Shown in pieces: positions 33,996 to 44,666 of a stretch of 64,000 nucleotides of DNA (position 1 is its first letter; each line of letters opens with the position of its first letter). Under the pieces are notes generated by a model. It worked only from the letters and a program-made list of their open reading frames with translations, did no database searches and had not been told where the DNA came from. The position numbers and the translations under genes were made by a program. The stretch is taken from positions 178,679-242,678 of the forward strand of contig NZ_MNAH01000007.1 in NCBI RefSeq assembly GCF_001976065.1, in the 5' to 3' direction. Source of the DNA: Pseudomonas putida. Its GTDB lineage: Bacteria > Pseudomonadota > Gammaproteobacteria > Pseudomonadales > Pseudomonadaceae.

Positions 33996-34790
33996 ATGTC
34001 TTCGCCAATTCGGACGGCTTCGCGGCTTTTACTGGCGGTGCTCGCGGCGTCATCGGTTCTGCCAACCCAGGCCGCACAACTGGTGCGTATCGGTGCCGCA
34101 CATTTTCCGCCCTACACCGTGCGCCCGGAGTCCGGGGCCGATACCGGCCTGTTGCCGCAATTGGTCGAGGCTCTCAATAACCAGCAAAGCGACTACCGGT
34201 TCGTGTTGGTACCCACTTCCATTCCCCGCCGCTTTGGCGACTTCAAGCAAGGCCGGGTGGACATGGCCATCTTCGAAAACCCCAACTGGGGCTGGAAGGA
34301 CATTCCCCACGCCAGCGTCGACATGGGCCTGGAAGATGCCGAAATCTTCGTCGCCCAGCGCCTGCCGGAACGCCAGCAAAGTTACTTCAGCGACCTCAGC
34401 GGCAAGCGCCTGGCGTTGTTCAGCGGCTACCACTACGAATTCGCCAACTTCAATGCCGACCCCAAGTACCTCGCCACTCACTACAACGCCACATCGACCT
34501 ACTCCCATGACAGCAACCTGCTGATGGTGCTGCGTGGGCGCGCCGATGTCGCCCTGGTCACGCGGTCCTACCTGAGCGACTACTTTCTGCGCAACCAGCA
34601 GGTCGCCGCAGAGTTACTGGTGTCCGAGCGCGTCGACCAGATCTATCACCACTACGCCATCTTGCGCCCGGCCGCCCCGATCAGCGGCGAGGCCTTTGGC
34701 AAGTTGCTGCAAGGATTGCGCGACAATGGCCAGATGCTGAAGATTTTCGACCCCTATAAAATCGCGGTTTTGCCAGCGCCGGATCACTGA
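33996..34790 (+). CDS. Periplasmic solute-binding protein (SBP_bac_3-like)
   Basis: 264 aa from MSSPIRTASR. Signal peptide at 1-26 ending TQAAQ, then a type-2 periplasmic binding fold: RIGAAHFPPYTVRPESGADT at the ligand cleft. No permease or ATPase gene lies nearby, so it is an orphan binding protein, possibly a sensory partner or part of a dispersed amino-acid transporter. GGGAG precedes the start with long spacing. Confidence 0.8.
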   Translation: MSSPIRTASRLLLAVLAASSVLPTQAAQLVRIGAAHFPPYTVRPESGADTGLLPQLVEALNNQQSDYRFVLVPTSIPRRFGDFKQGRVDMAIFENPNWGWKDIPHASVDMGLEDAEIFVAQRLPERQQSYFSDLSGKRLALFSGYHYEFANFNADPKYLATHYNATSTYSHDSNLLMVLRGRADVALVTRSYLSDYFLRNQQVAAELLVSERVDQIYHHYAILRPAAPISGEAFGKLLQGLRDNGQMLKIFDPYKIAVLPAPDH

Positions 34791-34816
34791 GCGGACACCG
34801 CAAGTCGCGTATTGGT

Positions 34817-34840
34817 TAAATTTCCCCGCCCGGCTCACGT
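34817..34840 (+). promoter_or_regulatory. PvdS iron-starvation box
   Basis: TAAAT, 16 bases, CGT matches the PvdS-dependent promoter (TAAAT-N16-CGT). It lies 37 bases before the acetyltransferase ATG, a normal distance. It implies expression in iron limitation together with pyoverdine genes. Confidence 0.65.
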
Positions 34841-34877
34841 CAACCGTTGACCTGTCGACGAATCGTGAGCCTGACCC

Positions 34878-35882
34878 ATGTCCAATGCGAATGTCCTGCC
34901 TCTGCCAAACGGCAGCCGTCTTGTAGCCGATGAAACCGAAACCGGGCTGAGCCTGAGCCTTGAAGGCCAGCCGCTGATCCAGCTGCGCCTGACCCGTGAG
35001 CCCGAGTTGCAGTTGCAATTGCCCGAGGGCGCTGCACGCCTCGACAGCCGAGCCGCCTGGGCCACGTGTTACGGGTTGTTCGCCCGTGACCCTGGCTGCC
35101 AGCGACTGCTCTGGCAACTCGATGAAGCGCCGGCTGAAGCCATGCTCAGCGCCTTGCTGGTCCCTGCCGAAACGGCCGGCCAGTATCGTAGCGAACGCAC
35201 ACTGTTCTGGCAGTTACCGCAGCCTTGGCTGGGTCATTCGCCGATGGGTTGTTACCCGCAGCAGATGGTTGTCAGTGACGGCAAGCATCACCCGCTACGC
35301 CCGCCCAAGCCTAGGGGCGAGGTGTATCGGCGTTTCGATGCCCGGCTGGGGGCGTGGATTTCCCTGCGCACGGTGGACATCGACGAGGATCTTGGGCGTT
35401 TCAATCGCTGGCAGAACAGCCCGCGAGTGGCGAGTTTCTGGCAGGAGCAAGGCAGTCTCGAGCAGCATCGAGAGTACCTGAGCAAACTCCAGGACGATCC
35501 CCATACCCTGACCTTGATCGGCTGTTTCGACGATCAGCCGTTTGCCTACTTCGAAGCCTACTGGGCCAGGGAAGACCGCATCGCGCCGTTCTATGGGGCG
35601 GATGCCTACGACCGTGGCATTCATATGCTGGTGGGGGAAGAACAGCACCGGGGGCCGCACAAGGTAGCGAGTTGGCTGTCGGCGCTGGTGCACTACCTGT
35701 TTCTCGATGATCCACGTACCCAGCGGGTGGTCGCCGAGCCCCGTGCCGACAACACGAAGATGATCGGCTACATGCAGGGGCAGGGGTTTTATTGCCAGAA
35801 GGAATTCGACTTTCCGCACAAGCGTGCAGCATTGATGGCGCTGGAGCGCGAGCGGTTTTTTGATCGCTGTTCGTTGACCTGA
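34878..35882 (+). CDS. GNAT acetyltransferase of the IucB/PvdYII type (N-hydroxy-amino-acid acetylase)
   Basis: 334 aa. N-terminal domain (1-150) of the siderophore type, then GNAT domain at about 160-325 with RFNRWQNSPRVASFWQEQG, FDDQPFAYFEAYWARED and GADAYDRGIHMLVGEE. The C-terminal EPRADNTKMIGYMQGQGF closes the acetyl-CoA site. IucB acetylates N-hydroxylysine for aerobactin; PvdYII-like enzymes acetylate N-hydroxyornithine for some pyoverdines. The PvdS box supports a pyoverdine role. No other siderophore gene is in the window. Ends at a bidirectional terminator. Confidence 0.8.
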   Translation: MSNANVLPLPNGSRLVADETETGLSLSLEGQPLIQLRLTREPELQLQLPEGAARLDSRAAWATCYGLFARDPGCQRLLWQLDEAPAEAMLSALLVPAETAGQYRSERTLFWQLPQPWLGHSPMGCYPQQMVVSDGKHHPLRPPKPRGEVYRRFDARLGAWISLRTVDIDEDLGRFNRWQNSPRVASFWQEQGSLEQHREYLSKLQDDPHTLTLIGCFDDQPFAYFEAYWAREDRIAPFYGADAYDRGIHMLVGEEQHRGPHKVASWLSALVHYLFLDDPRTQRVVAEPRADNTKMIGYMQGQGFYCQKEFDFPHKRAALMALERERFFDRCSLT

Positions 35883-35898
35883 ACCGGGGCAACCGCAG

Positions 35899-35939
35899 AA
35901 AAATCGTCCGAACGCCATGGGCGGCTTCGGACGATTTCG
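35899..35939. terminator. Bidirectional terminator
   Basis: AAATCGTCCGAA (35901-35912) pairs perfectly with TTCGGACGATTT (35926-35937). Confidence 0.85.
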
Positions 35940-35942
35940 CCG

Positions 35943-36110
35943 CTAGCGGTCCTGCGCTTCCTTGGCGTCCATTTCCGCATTGCGTTCGGCGACGCGCTTG
36001 CGCTGTTCATCGGTCAGCTCAACCTTGTGGGCGGTGTCGCGCAGCATCATCAGACCGCCAACGATAGAGCCAATGGCCACTACCAGAATCAACCAGGCAT
36101 ACCAGGGCAT
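35943..36110 (-). CDS. DUF2897-family small membrane protein
   Basis: 55 aa: MPWYAWLILVVAIGSIVGGL is one membrane helix, followed by a charged tail (LTDEQRKRVAERNAEMDAKE). AGGAGGT stands directly upstream of the ATG. The longer open frame is a shadow. Function unknown. Confidence 0.85.
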   Translation of the reverse strand: MPWYAWLILVVAIGSIVGGLMMLRDTAHKVELTDEQRKRVAERNAEMDAKEAQDR

Positions 36111-36247
36111 GGGACCTCCTTGAAAGCCGGTCGGCGGGAGAGGGCTTCGCCTGCCGAACGTGCATACCACTTTGAGCGATTGGATTTCGCAGTGGTTCCA
36201 TTCTATGCCTGTTCTGCGTCGATCACCCCTGCGATGTTTCCTGCCCC

Positions 36248-36319
36248 CTTCGCGAGCAGGTATTTGCAGTGTCTGGCCGAACCCATTCCCTGTGGGAGCG
36301 AGCCTGCTCGCGAAGCGGC
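36248..36319. repeat. REP pair, CTGTGGGAGCGAGCcTGCTCGCGAAG type
   Basis: A short left copy (36248-36260, CTTCGCGAGCAGG) faces a full right copy (36290-36317). This is the GGGAGCGaGCtTGCTCGCGAAG subfamily also seen at 40368 and 41065. Confidence 0.75.
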
Positions 36320-36358
36320 CAGCCAGGACAACACTGTAACCAAGGCGTAATCCCACTC

Positions 36359-36377
36359 TTTACGCCTTCTTTATGCC
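36359..36377 (+). promoter_or_regulatory. KdpE-like binding repeat
   Basis: TTTACGCC and TTTATGCC are repeated with an 11-bp period, resembling the E. coli KdpE target (TTTATA...TTTACA). Located 90-108 bases before kdpF. Confidence 0.55.
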
Positions 36378-36466
36378 CCGCGCGCGCCCTCGGTCTCGTT
36401 CCTTTACAGCCTCCCTGCCGACAATACCTCCACACGCGGCAATACGCCGTAACACGGAGAACTTCC

Positions 36467-36556
36467 ATGAGCGTTCTGGACGGAGTGTCACTGCTGCTGG
36501 CAGTGGGACTGTTCATTTATCTGTTGGTTGCGCTGTTGCGCGCGGACCGGAACTAG
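36467..36556 (+). CDS. kdpF: K+-transporting ATPase subunit KdpF
   Basis: 29 aa, a single membrane helix: SLLLAVGLFIYLLVALLRAD. It stabilises the KdpABC complex. Starts 8 bases before the next gene's ATG and after CGGAGA; too short for standard gene callers. Confidence 0.9.
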   Translation: MSVLDGVSLLLAVGLFIYLLVALLRADRN

Positions 36557-36564
36557 GAGCGGCT

Positions 36565-38274
36565 ATGCACAGTTATGACTATTGGCTGATCCTGGCGTTT
36601 TTCGCCCTGGTATTGGTCCCGGCACCGTTCCTGGGTCGGTTCTACTACAGGGTCATGGAAGGCCAGCGCACCTGGCTGACGCCGATCCTGGGGCCCGTGG
36701 AGCGCGGTTGCTATCGCCTGGCCGGCGTCGATCCACAGGCCGAGCAGAGCTGGCAGAAGTACACCCTGGCCTTGCTCGCCTTCAACCTCGCCGGTTTCCT
36801 GTTGCTGTTCGCGATCCTGCTGTTCCAGGACCACTTGCCGCTGAACCCGCAAAACCTGCCGGGCCAGGAGTGGACGCTGGCGTTCAACACCGCCGTCAGC
36901 TTCATGACCAACACCAACTGGCAGGGCTACAGCGGCGAAGCATCGTTGAGCTACCTGAGCCAGATGGTCGGCCTCACCGTGCAGAACTTCGTCAGCGCGG
37001 CCACCGGCCTGGCAGTACTGGTTGCCCTCTGCCGCGGCATCGGTCGCAAGTCCTCGGCGTCGCTGGGTAACTTCTGGGTCGACATGACTCGCGCCACCCT
37101 CTACGGCCTGCTGCCACTGTGCCTGCTGCTGGCGCTGTTCCTGGTCTGGCAGGGCGTGCCGCAAACCTTCGCGCAGTATGTGAATGCGCTGACGATGCAG
37201 GGTGTCGATCAGGTGATCCCACTGGGTCCGGCCGCCAGCCAGATCGCGATCAAGCAACTGGGCACCAACGGCGGCGGCTTCTTCGGCGTCAACTCGGCGC
37301 ATCCGTTCGAGAACCCGACAGCCTGGAGCAACCTGTTCGAAGTGGCGTCGATCATCCTGATTCCCGTCGCGCTGGTGTTCACCTTCGGCCATTACGTCAA
37401 GGACCTGCGGCAAAGCCGCGCGATCATCGCCTGCATGCTCGCGTTGTTCCTGATCGGCGGTGCGACCTCGCTATGGGCCGAGTACCAGCCCAACCCGAGC
37501 CTGGCCAACGTCGCCGTCGAACAGACCGCTCCGCTGGAGGGCAAGGAGGCGCGTTTCGGTACCACCGCGACGGTGCTGTGGTCGGTGACTACCACGGCGG
37601 CCTCGAACGGTTCGGTCAATGGCATGCATGACAGCCTCAATCCGCTCAGTGGCATGGTCGCGCTGGTGAACATGATGGTCGGCGAAGTGATCTTCGGCGG
37701 CGTCGGTGCCGGGCTCTACGGCATGTTGCTCAACGTGCTGATCGCGGTGTTCCTCGCCGGCCTGATGATCGGCCGGACCCCGGAATACCTCGGCAAGAAA
37801 CTGCAGGCCCGAGAGGTGCAACTGTTGGTGGTGACCCTGCTGGTCATGCCGATCGGCGTGCTGGTGCTCAGTGCGCTGGCCGCCAGCCTGCCAGGGCCCG
37901 TGGCCGCGGTGAGCAATCCCGGCGCCCATGGTTTCAGCCAATTGCTCTATGCCTACACCTCGGCCAGTGCCAACAACGGTTCGGCGTTCGCGGGTTTCGG
38001 CGCCAACACCGCGTACCACAACCTGATGCTGGGCCTGGGCATGTTGATCGGTCGCTTCGGTTACATCCTGCCGGTACTGGCTTTGGCTGGCAGCCTGGCG
38101 ATGAAGAAGACCGCACCGATTGGCCAGAACAGCTTCCCGACCCATGGTGCGCTGTTCGTGACCCTGCTGACCGTGACCATTTTGCTGGTGGGCGGCCTGA
38201 CTTTCCTGCCGACCCTGGCGCTCGGCCCTATCGCTGAACATTTGAACATGGCTGCTTTTGGGTTAAAGAGCTGA
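36565..38274 (+). CDS. kdpA: K+-transporting ATPase subunit A
   Basis: 569 aa, channel-like subunit with about ten membrane segments and four P-loop-like selectivity turns (for example TNTNWQGY, TNGGGFFGVNSAHP). Forms the K+ path of the high-affinity Kdp pump. Starts at MHSYDYWL; the upstream frame belongs to kdpF and its leader. Length fits E. coli KdpA (557). Confidence 0.95.
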   Translation: MHSYDYWLILAFFALVLVPAPFLGRFYYRVMEGQRTWLTPILGPVERGCYRLAGVDPQAEQSWQKYTLALLAFNLAGFLLLFAILLFQDHLPLNPQNLPGQEWTLAFNTAVSFMTNTNWQGYSGEASLSYLSQMVGLTVQNFVSAATGLAVLVALCRGIGRKSSASLGNFWVDMTRATLYGLLPLCLLLALFLVWQGVPQTFAQYVNALTMQGVDQVIPLGPAASQIAIKQLGTNGGGFFGVNSAHPFENPTAWSNLFEVASIILIPVALVFTFGHYVKDLRQSRAIIACMLALFLIGGATSLWAEYQPNPSLANVAVEQTAPLEGKEARFGTTATVLWSVTTTAASNGSVNGMHDSLNPLSGMVALVNMMVGEVIFGGVGAGLYGMLLNVLIAVFLAGLMIGRTPEYLGKKLQAREVQLLVVTLLVMPIGVLVLSALAASLPGPVAAVSNPGAHGFSQLLYAYTSASANNGSAFAGFGANTAYHNLMLGLGMLIGRFGYILPVLALAGSLAMKKTAPIGQNSFPTHGALFVTLLTVTILLVGGLTFLPTLALGPIAEHLNMAAFGLKS

Positions 38275-38281
38275 GGAGCTG

Positions 38282-40342
<2,061 letters not shown>

Positions 40343-40367
40343 CCTTCGCGGGGTGCCAGATGCACCG

Positions 40368-40437
40368 CTTTCGCGAGCAAGCCCGCTCCCACATTTGAAA
40401 TGCATTCCCCCTGTGGGAGCGGGCTTGCTCGCGAAGA
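40368..40437. repeat. REP pair between kdpB and kdpC
   Basis: Inverted copies at 40368-40394 and 40411-40437 of the CTTTCGCGAGCAAGCCCGCT / CTGTGGGAGCGGGCTTGCTC type. Its place inside the kdp operon suggests transcript processing. Confidence 0.85.
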
Positions 40438-40497
40438 ATGCAACACGGTCCACCTGACTGAATGCTGTAATTGTTTACCGAATTCGAGGATTTTGAA

Positions 40498-41043
40498 ATG
40501 TCCACATTGATACGCCCGGCCCTGAGCCTGCTGGTCCTGATGACCCTGATCACTGGCGTCGCTTATCCCCTGGTGGTCACCGGCGTGGCCCAGGTCGCCT
40601 TCCCGGGTCAGGCCAATGGCAGCCTGGTGCGCGATGCCGATGGCAAGGTTCGCGGCTCGGCGCTGATCGCCCAGGATTTCGTCGGCGATGCCTGGTTCCA
40701 CCCACGGCCATCGGCCGGTGCCTTTGCCACCGTGTCGAGCAGCGCCAGCAACCTGGCGCCGAGCAACCCGGCCCTGGCCACTCGGGTGATCGATGAGGCC
40801 AATAAGCTGCAGGTGGCAGGGCAGGGGCCGGTACCGCTGGCACTGCTCACCACCTCCGGTAGCGGCCTCGATCCGCACTTGCCACCGGCCGCGATTGCCT
40901 ATCAACTGGCGCGTGTCGCGACGGCGCGTAATCTGCCGCTGGCGACACTGCAACAACTGCTGGATGCCCACATCGAGCAGCCATTGGTAGGCCCACCGGT
41001 GGTGAATGTGCTTGAGTTGAACCTGGCGCTGGAAAAGCTTTAG
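40498..41043 (+). CDS. kdpC: K+-transporting ATPase subunit C
   Basis: 181 aa, one N-terminal membrane helix and a periplasmic domain with VGDAWFHPRPSA and SGSGLDPHLPPAAI, typical for KdpC. Assists ATP/K+ coupling. Starts at MSTLIRPAL. Confidence 0.94.
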   Translation: MSTLIRPALSLLVLMTLITGVAYPLVVTGVAQVAFPGQANGSLVRDADGKVRGSALIAQDFVGDAWFHPRPSAGAFATVSSSASNLAPSNPALATRVIDEANKLQVAGQGPVPLALLTTSGSGLDPHLPPAAIAYQLARVATARNLPLATLQQLLDAHIEQPLVGPPVVNVLELNLALEKL

Positions 41044-41064
41044 GTCCGTGACGCGGCCGTCCCC

Positions 41065-41089
41065 CTGTGGGAGCGAGCCTCTCGCGAAG
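41065..41089. repeat. REP element (single)
   Basis: CTGTGGGAGCGAGCCTCTCG followed by CGAAG, lying between kdpC and kdpD and missing a few loop bases. Confidence 0.7.
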
Positions 41090-41138
41090 ACGGCCTCGCA
41101 ATCAACCCATTAACCTCTGAAGAAAGAGACCCCCAAGC

Positions 41139-43784
41139 ATGAGCGACTCCGGCCGCGCCGACGCGCTGTTAGCAGACCTGCCCCGCGATGGCCGTGGCCG
41201 GCTCAAGGTCTTTCTCGGTGCCGCGCCCGGCGTGGGCAAGACCTACGCCATGCTGCAAGCCGCCCACAGCCAACTGCGCCAAGGCGTGAAAGTCATCGCC
41301 GGCGTGGTCGAAACCCATGGCCGCTTCGAGACCGAAGCCTTGCTCAGCGGCTTGCCGCAATTGCCTTTGGTGCGCTCGTCATACCGTGGCGTGGAGCTTG
41401 AGGAAATGGACCTAGACGGTCTGCTCGCGGCCAAACCTAGGTTGGTGCTGGTGGACGAACTGGCCCATACCAACGCCCCCGGCAGCCGTCACGAAAAACG
41501 CTGGCAGGACATTCAGGAACTGCTCGCCGCAGGCATCGACGTGTACACCACGGTCAACGTCCAGCACCTGGAAAGCCTTAACGATCAGGTGCGCGGCATC
41601 ACGGGCGTGCAGGTGCGCGAAACCCTGCCGGACTGGGTGCTGCAGGAAGCCTACGAACTGTTGTTGATCGACTTGCCGCCACGGGAGTTGCTCGAGCGCC
41701 TGCGCGACGGCAAGGTCTATGTGCCGGAGCAGGCACGGGCGGCGATCGATGCGTTTTTCTCCCAGACCAACCTGACCGCCCTGCGTGAGCTGGCGATGCA
41801 AACGGCCGCCGCCCAGGTCGATAACGACCTGACCCAGGGCTATCGCCAGATGGGGCAGGCGGCGCCCACGGTGCGCGGTCGCTTGTTGGTCGGTGTCGAT
41901 GGCGATGCCCAGGCCGAGCGCCTGGTTCGTCACGCCAGTCGGGTCGCGCAGCGTCGGCATTTACCATGGAGCCTGGTGCATGTGGACAACGGCAGCGTGC
42001 GTGACGAGCAGTCGCGCCTGCGCCTGCAAAGTGCCCAGCAACTGGCCGAACGCCTCGGCGGTGAAGTGGTGCTGCTGCGGGCCGGCGAGGTGGCGAAAAC
42101 CCTGATCCAGCACGCTGTCGAACGCCGCGCCAGCCTGATATTGGTCGCACAGTCCCGGCCGCGCCTGCGCCGTCGGTTGTTCGGTGGCGGCCTGGCGGCG
42201 CGCCTGCTGCGCAACGCCCGCGGGCTGGAAATCAACGTGCTCGACACCGAGCATGAACAGCACCCGCCACGCCAGCGATCAATGCAGTCGCTGGTATGGT
42301 TCGACTACGCCCTGGCCGTGGTGGCGACAGTGTTGGCCAGTGCCCTGGCCTGGGCGGTGGCGGGTATATTGCCGTTGCCGAACATCTCGCTGGTGTTCCT
42401 CGCCGCCGTGTTGCTGGTGGCAGTGCGAAGCAGTCTTGGCCCGGCACTGGCCTGTGCGGCGTTGTCGTTCCTGACCTACGATTTCCTGTTCATTCCGCCG
42501 AATTTCTCCTTCAGCATCCAGCGCGAAGAAGACGTCCTGACCTTGCTGTTCTTCCTGTTGATGGCGGCCCTCACCGGCAACCTTGCGGCACGCCAGCGCC
42601 GGCAATTGCAGGCCCTGCGCGACACCCAGGAAGAGACCAGCGAACTGCTCGACCTGTCGCGCAAACTCACCGCCGCCACCGATCGCCAGGCCGTGGTCAG
42701 CGCGGCAGCCCAGCACCTCAACGGCTGGAGTGATGTACAACTGTGCCTGCTCAACCGCGACGGACCGAACGGCTGGAAAGTCGAAACCGGTGGCCCGCTG
42801 GAATTCACCGAAGCCGAACGCGCCGCCGCCGATTGGGCCTGGCAACACGATCAGCCGGCGGGCGCAGGCACCGGGACTTTGCCGTTTGGCCGTTGGTGGT
42901 GGTGGCCTTTGTCGGTGGAGGACGGTCCACTGGCGCTGCTCGGTGTGTGTGCGAAAGAGGGCCAGGCCTTGAGCGGCCAGCGTCGCCGTCTGTTGACCGC
43001 ATTGAGCCAGCCGCTGGCCCAGGCCCTGGCCCGCGCACAATTGGTCGATGACTTGGAAGCCGCGCGGCTGCACGGCGAAACCGAGCAACTGCGCAGTGCC
43101 TTGCTGGCGTCGGTGTCCCACGACCTGCGCACGCCCCTGACCTCCATGCGCGGCAGCATCGATAGCCTGCTGGCCCTCGGCGAGGCCATTCCACTGGAGG
43201 ATCGCCGTGAACTGCTGGAAGGCACCCGCGATGAAGCCGAACGCCTGGATCGCTATATTCAAAACCTGCTGGACATGACCCGCCTCGGTCACGGCGCGTT
43301 GAAGCTGGCACGTGACTGGGTCTCACCGGCGGACATCGTCGGCAGTGCGCTCAATCGCCTGCGCGCGGTGCTGGCGCCGTTGCAGGTCAGCACTGAAGTG
43401 CCGGGGGAGCTGCCGTTGCTGTTCGTGCATGCGGCGCTGATCGAACAGGCGCTGATCAACGTGCTGGAAAACGCCGCGCGGTTTTCCCCTGCCCATGGAC
43501 GCCTGCAACTGCGAGTCGGGGCAGACGACACCGAGCTGTTTTTCTCGGTGAGCGACGAAGGCCCAGGGATTCCGCTGGCCGATCGGGAGAAGATTTTCGA
43601 CATGTTCTACACCGCCGCCCGTGGCGACCGTGGTGGGCAGGGTACCGGACTGGGGCTGGCAATCTGTCAGGGCATGGTCGGTGCCCATGGCGGGCGCATC
43701 AGTGTCGCCGACGGTATCGAGGGCCGCGGCACCTGCATCACTTTGCACTTGCCGTTGCAGGCGCAGCCGGCCTTTGAAAATTAA
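41139..43784 (+). CDS. kdpD: Sensor histidine kinase KdpD
   Basis: 881 aa. N-terminal KdpD domain with Walker A GAAPGVGKT at 27-35, a USP-like domain (about 245-370), four membrane segments (about 385-480), GAF region (about 500-640), HisKA with SVSHDLRTPLTSM, and HATPase (DEGPGIP, GTGLGLAI). Senses K+ limitation. Follows kdpC with 95 bp and a REP. Confidence 0.95.
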   Translation: MSDSGRADALLADLPRDGRGRLKVFLGAAPGVGKTYAMLQAAHSQLRQGVKVIAGVVETHGRFETEALLSGLPQLPLVRSSYRGVELEEMDLDGLLAAKPRLVLVDELAHTNAPGSRHEKRWQDIQELLAAGIDVYTTVNVQHLESLNDQVRGITGVQVRETLPDWVLQEAYELLLIDLPPRELLERLRDGKVYVPEQARAAIDAFFSQTNLTALRELAMQTAAAQVDNDLTQGYRQMGQAAPTVRGRLLVGVDGDAQAERLVRHASRVAQRRHLPWSLVHVDNGSVRDEQSRLRLQSAQQLAERLGGEVVLLRAGEVAKTLIQHAVERRASLILVAQSRPRLRRRLFGGGLAARLLRNARGLEINVLDTEHEQHPPRQRSMQSLVWFDYALAVVATVLASALAWAVAGILPLPNISLVFLAAVLLVAVRSSLGPALACAALSFLTYDFLFIPPNFSFSIQREEDVLTLLFFLLMAALTGNLAARQRRQLQALRDTQEETSELLDLSRKLTAATDRQAVVSAAAQHLNGWSDVQLCLLNRDGPNGWKVETGGPLEFTEAERAAADWAWQHDQPAGAGTGTLPFGRWWWWPLSVEDGPLALLGVCAKEGQALSGQRRRLLTALSQPLAQALARAQLVDDLEAARLHGETEQLRSALLASVSHDLRTPLTSMRGSIDSLLALGEAIPLEDRRELLEGTRDEAERLDRYIQNLLDMTRLGHGALKLARDWVSPADIVGSALNRLRAVLAPLQVSTEVPGELPLLFVHAALIEQALINVLENAARFSPAHGRLQLRVGADDTELFFSVSDEGPGIPLADREKIFDMFYTAARGDRGGQGTGLGLAICQGMVGAHGGRISVADGIEGRGTCITLHLPLQAQPAFEN

Positions 43785-43852
43785 GGGCCGAAAGTGAAGC
43801 CTGATCGTGCTTGCGCTACTCTCTTGCCACTTCTTTGTGTTGATGTGAATTC

Positions 43853-44551
43853 ATGAGCCAGACCGCGACCATTTTGGTCATCGACGACGAACCGCAGATC
43901 CGTAAATTCCTGCGCATCAGCCTTGTTTCCCAAGGTTACAAAGTACTGGAGGCTGGCACCGGCACCGAAGGCCTGGCGCAAGCGGCGCTGAACAAACCGG
44001 ACTTGCTGGTGCTCGACCTCGGCTTGCCGGACATGGACGGCCAACAGGTGTTGCGCGAGTTTCGCGAGTGGTCGACGGTACCGGTGCTGGTGCTGTCGGT
44101 GCGAGCCGCTGAAGGGCAGAAAGTCGAGGCGCTGGATGGCGGCGCGAATGACTACGTGACCAAGCCATTCGGCATCCAGGAATTCCTGGCGCGGATACGT
44201 GCGCTATTGCGCCAGGCCCCGGTAGGCGAAGTCCAGCAAGCGGCGCTGACTTTCGGCCCGCTGACGGTGGACCTGGCCTACCGCCGGGTATTGCTCGAAG
44301 GCAGCGAAATAGCGCTGACCCGCAAGGAATACGCGGTGCTGGCGCAACTGGCACGGCATCCCGGACGGGTCATCACCCAGCAGCAACTGCTCAAGGACAT
44401 CTGGGGGCCGACCCACACCGAAGACACGCATTACTTGCGGATCGTGGTCGGGCACCTGCGCCAGAAACTGGCCGATGACCCGACCCAGCCGCGGTTCATC
44501 GTGACCGAGGCGGGGGTGGGGTATCGGTTGTTGAGTGAGGGCAGCCTTTGA
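43853..44551 (+). CDS. kdpE: Response regulator KdpE
   Basis: 232 aa. Receiver with D11/D12 and phospho-acceptor D55 (LVLDLGLPDMDG), OmpR-type winged helix at about 130-230. Activates kdpFABC. Partner of KdpD; 68 bp separate them. Confidence 0.95.
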   Translation: MSQTATILVIDDEPQIRKFLRISLVSQGYKVLEAGTGTEGLAQAALNKPDLLVLDLGLPDMDGQQVLREFREWSTVPVLVLSVRAAEGQKVEALDGGANDYVTKPFGIQEFLARIRALLRQAPVGEVQQAALTFGPLTVDLAYRRVLLEGSEIALTRKEYAVLAQLARHPGRVITQQQLLKDIWGPTHTEDTHYLRIVVGHLRQKLADDPTQPRFIVTEAGVGYRLLSEGSL

Positions 44552-44572
44552 ATTCGTGTTGTCTGATCCGGC

Positions 44573-44643
44573 CTCTTCGCTGGCAAGCCAGCTCCTACAG
44601 AGGACGCTGAGATCCCTGTAGGAGCTGGCTTGCCAGCAAAGAG
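44573..44643. repeat. REP pair (inverted)
   Basis: Copies at 44573-44600 and 44616-44643 of the CTTCGCTGGCAAGCCAGCTC type, between the converging kdpE and patatin genes. Confidence 0.85.
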
Positions 44644-44666
44644 GCCCTGACATTCACCCGAGAACC

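Larger units (their letters stand above)
36111..36466. other. Control region upstream of kdp
   Basis: Holds an inverted REP pair (36248-36319) and a KdpE-like direct repeat (36359-36377). No gene seen. Confidence 0.6.
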
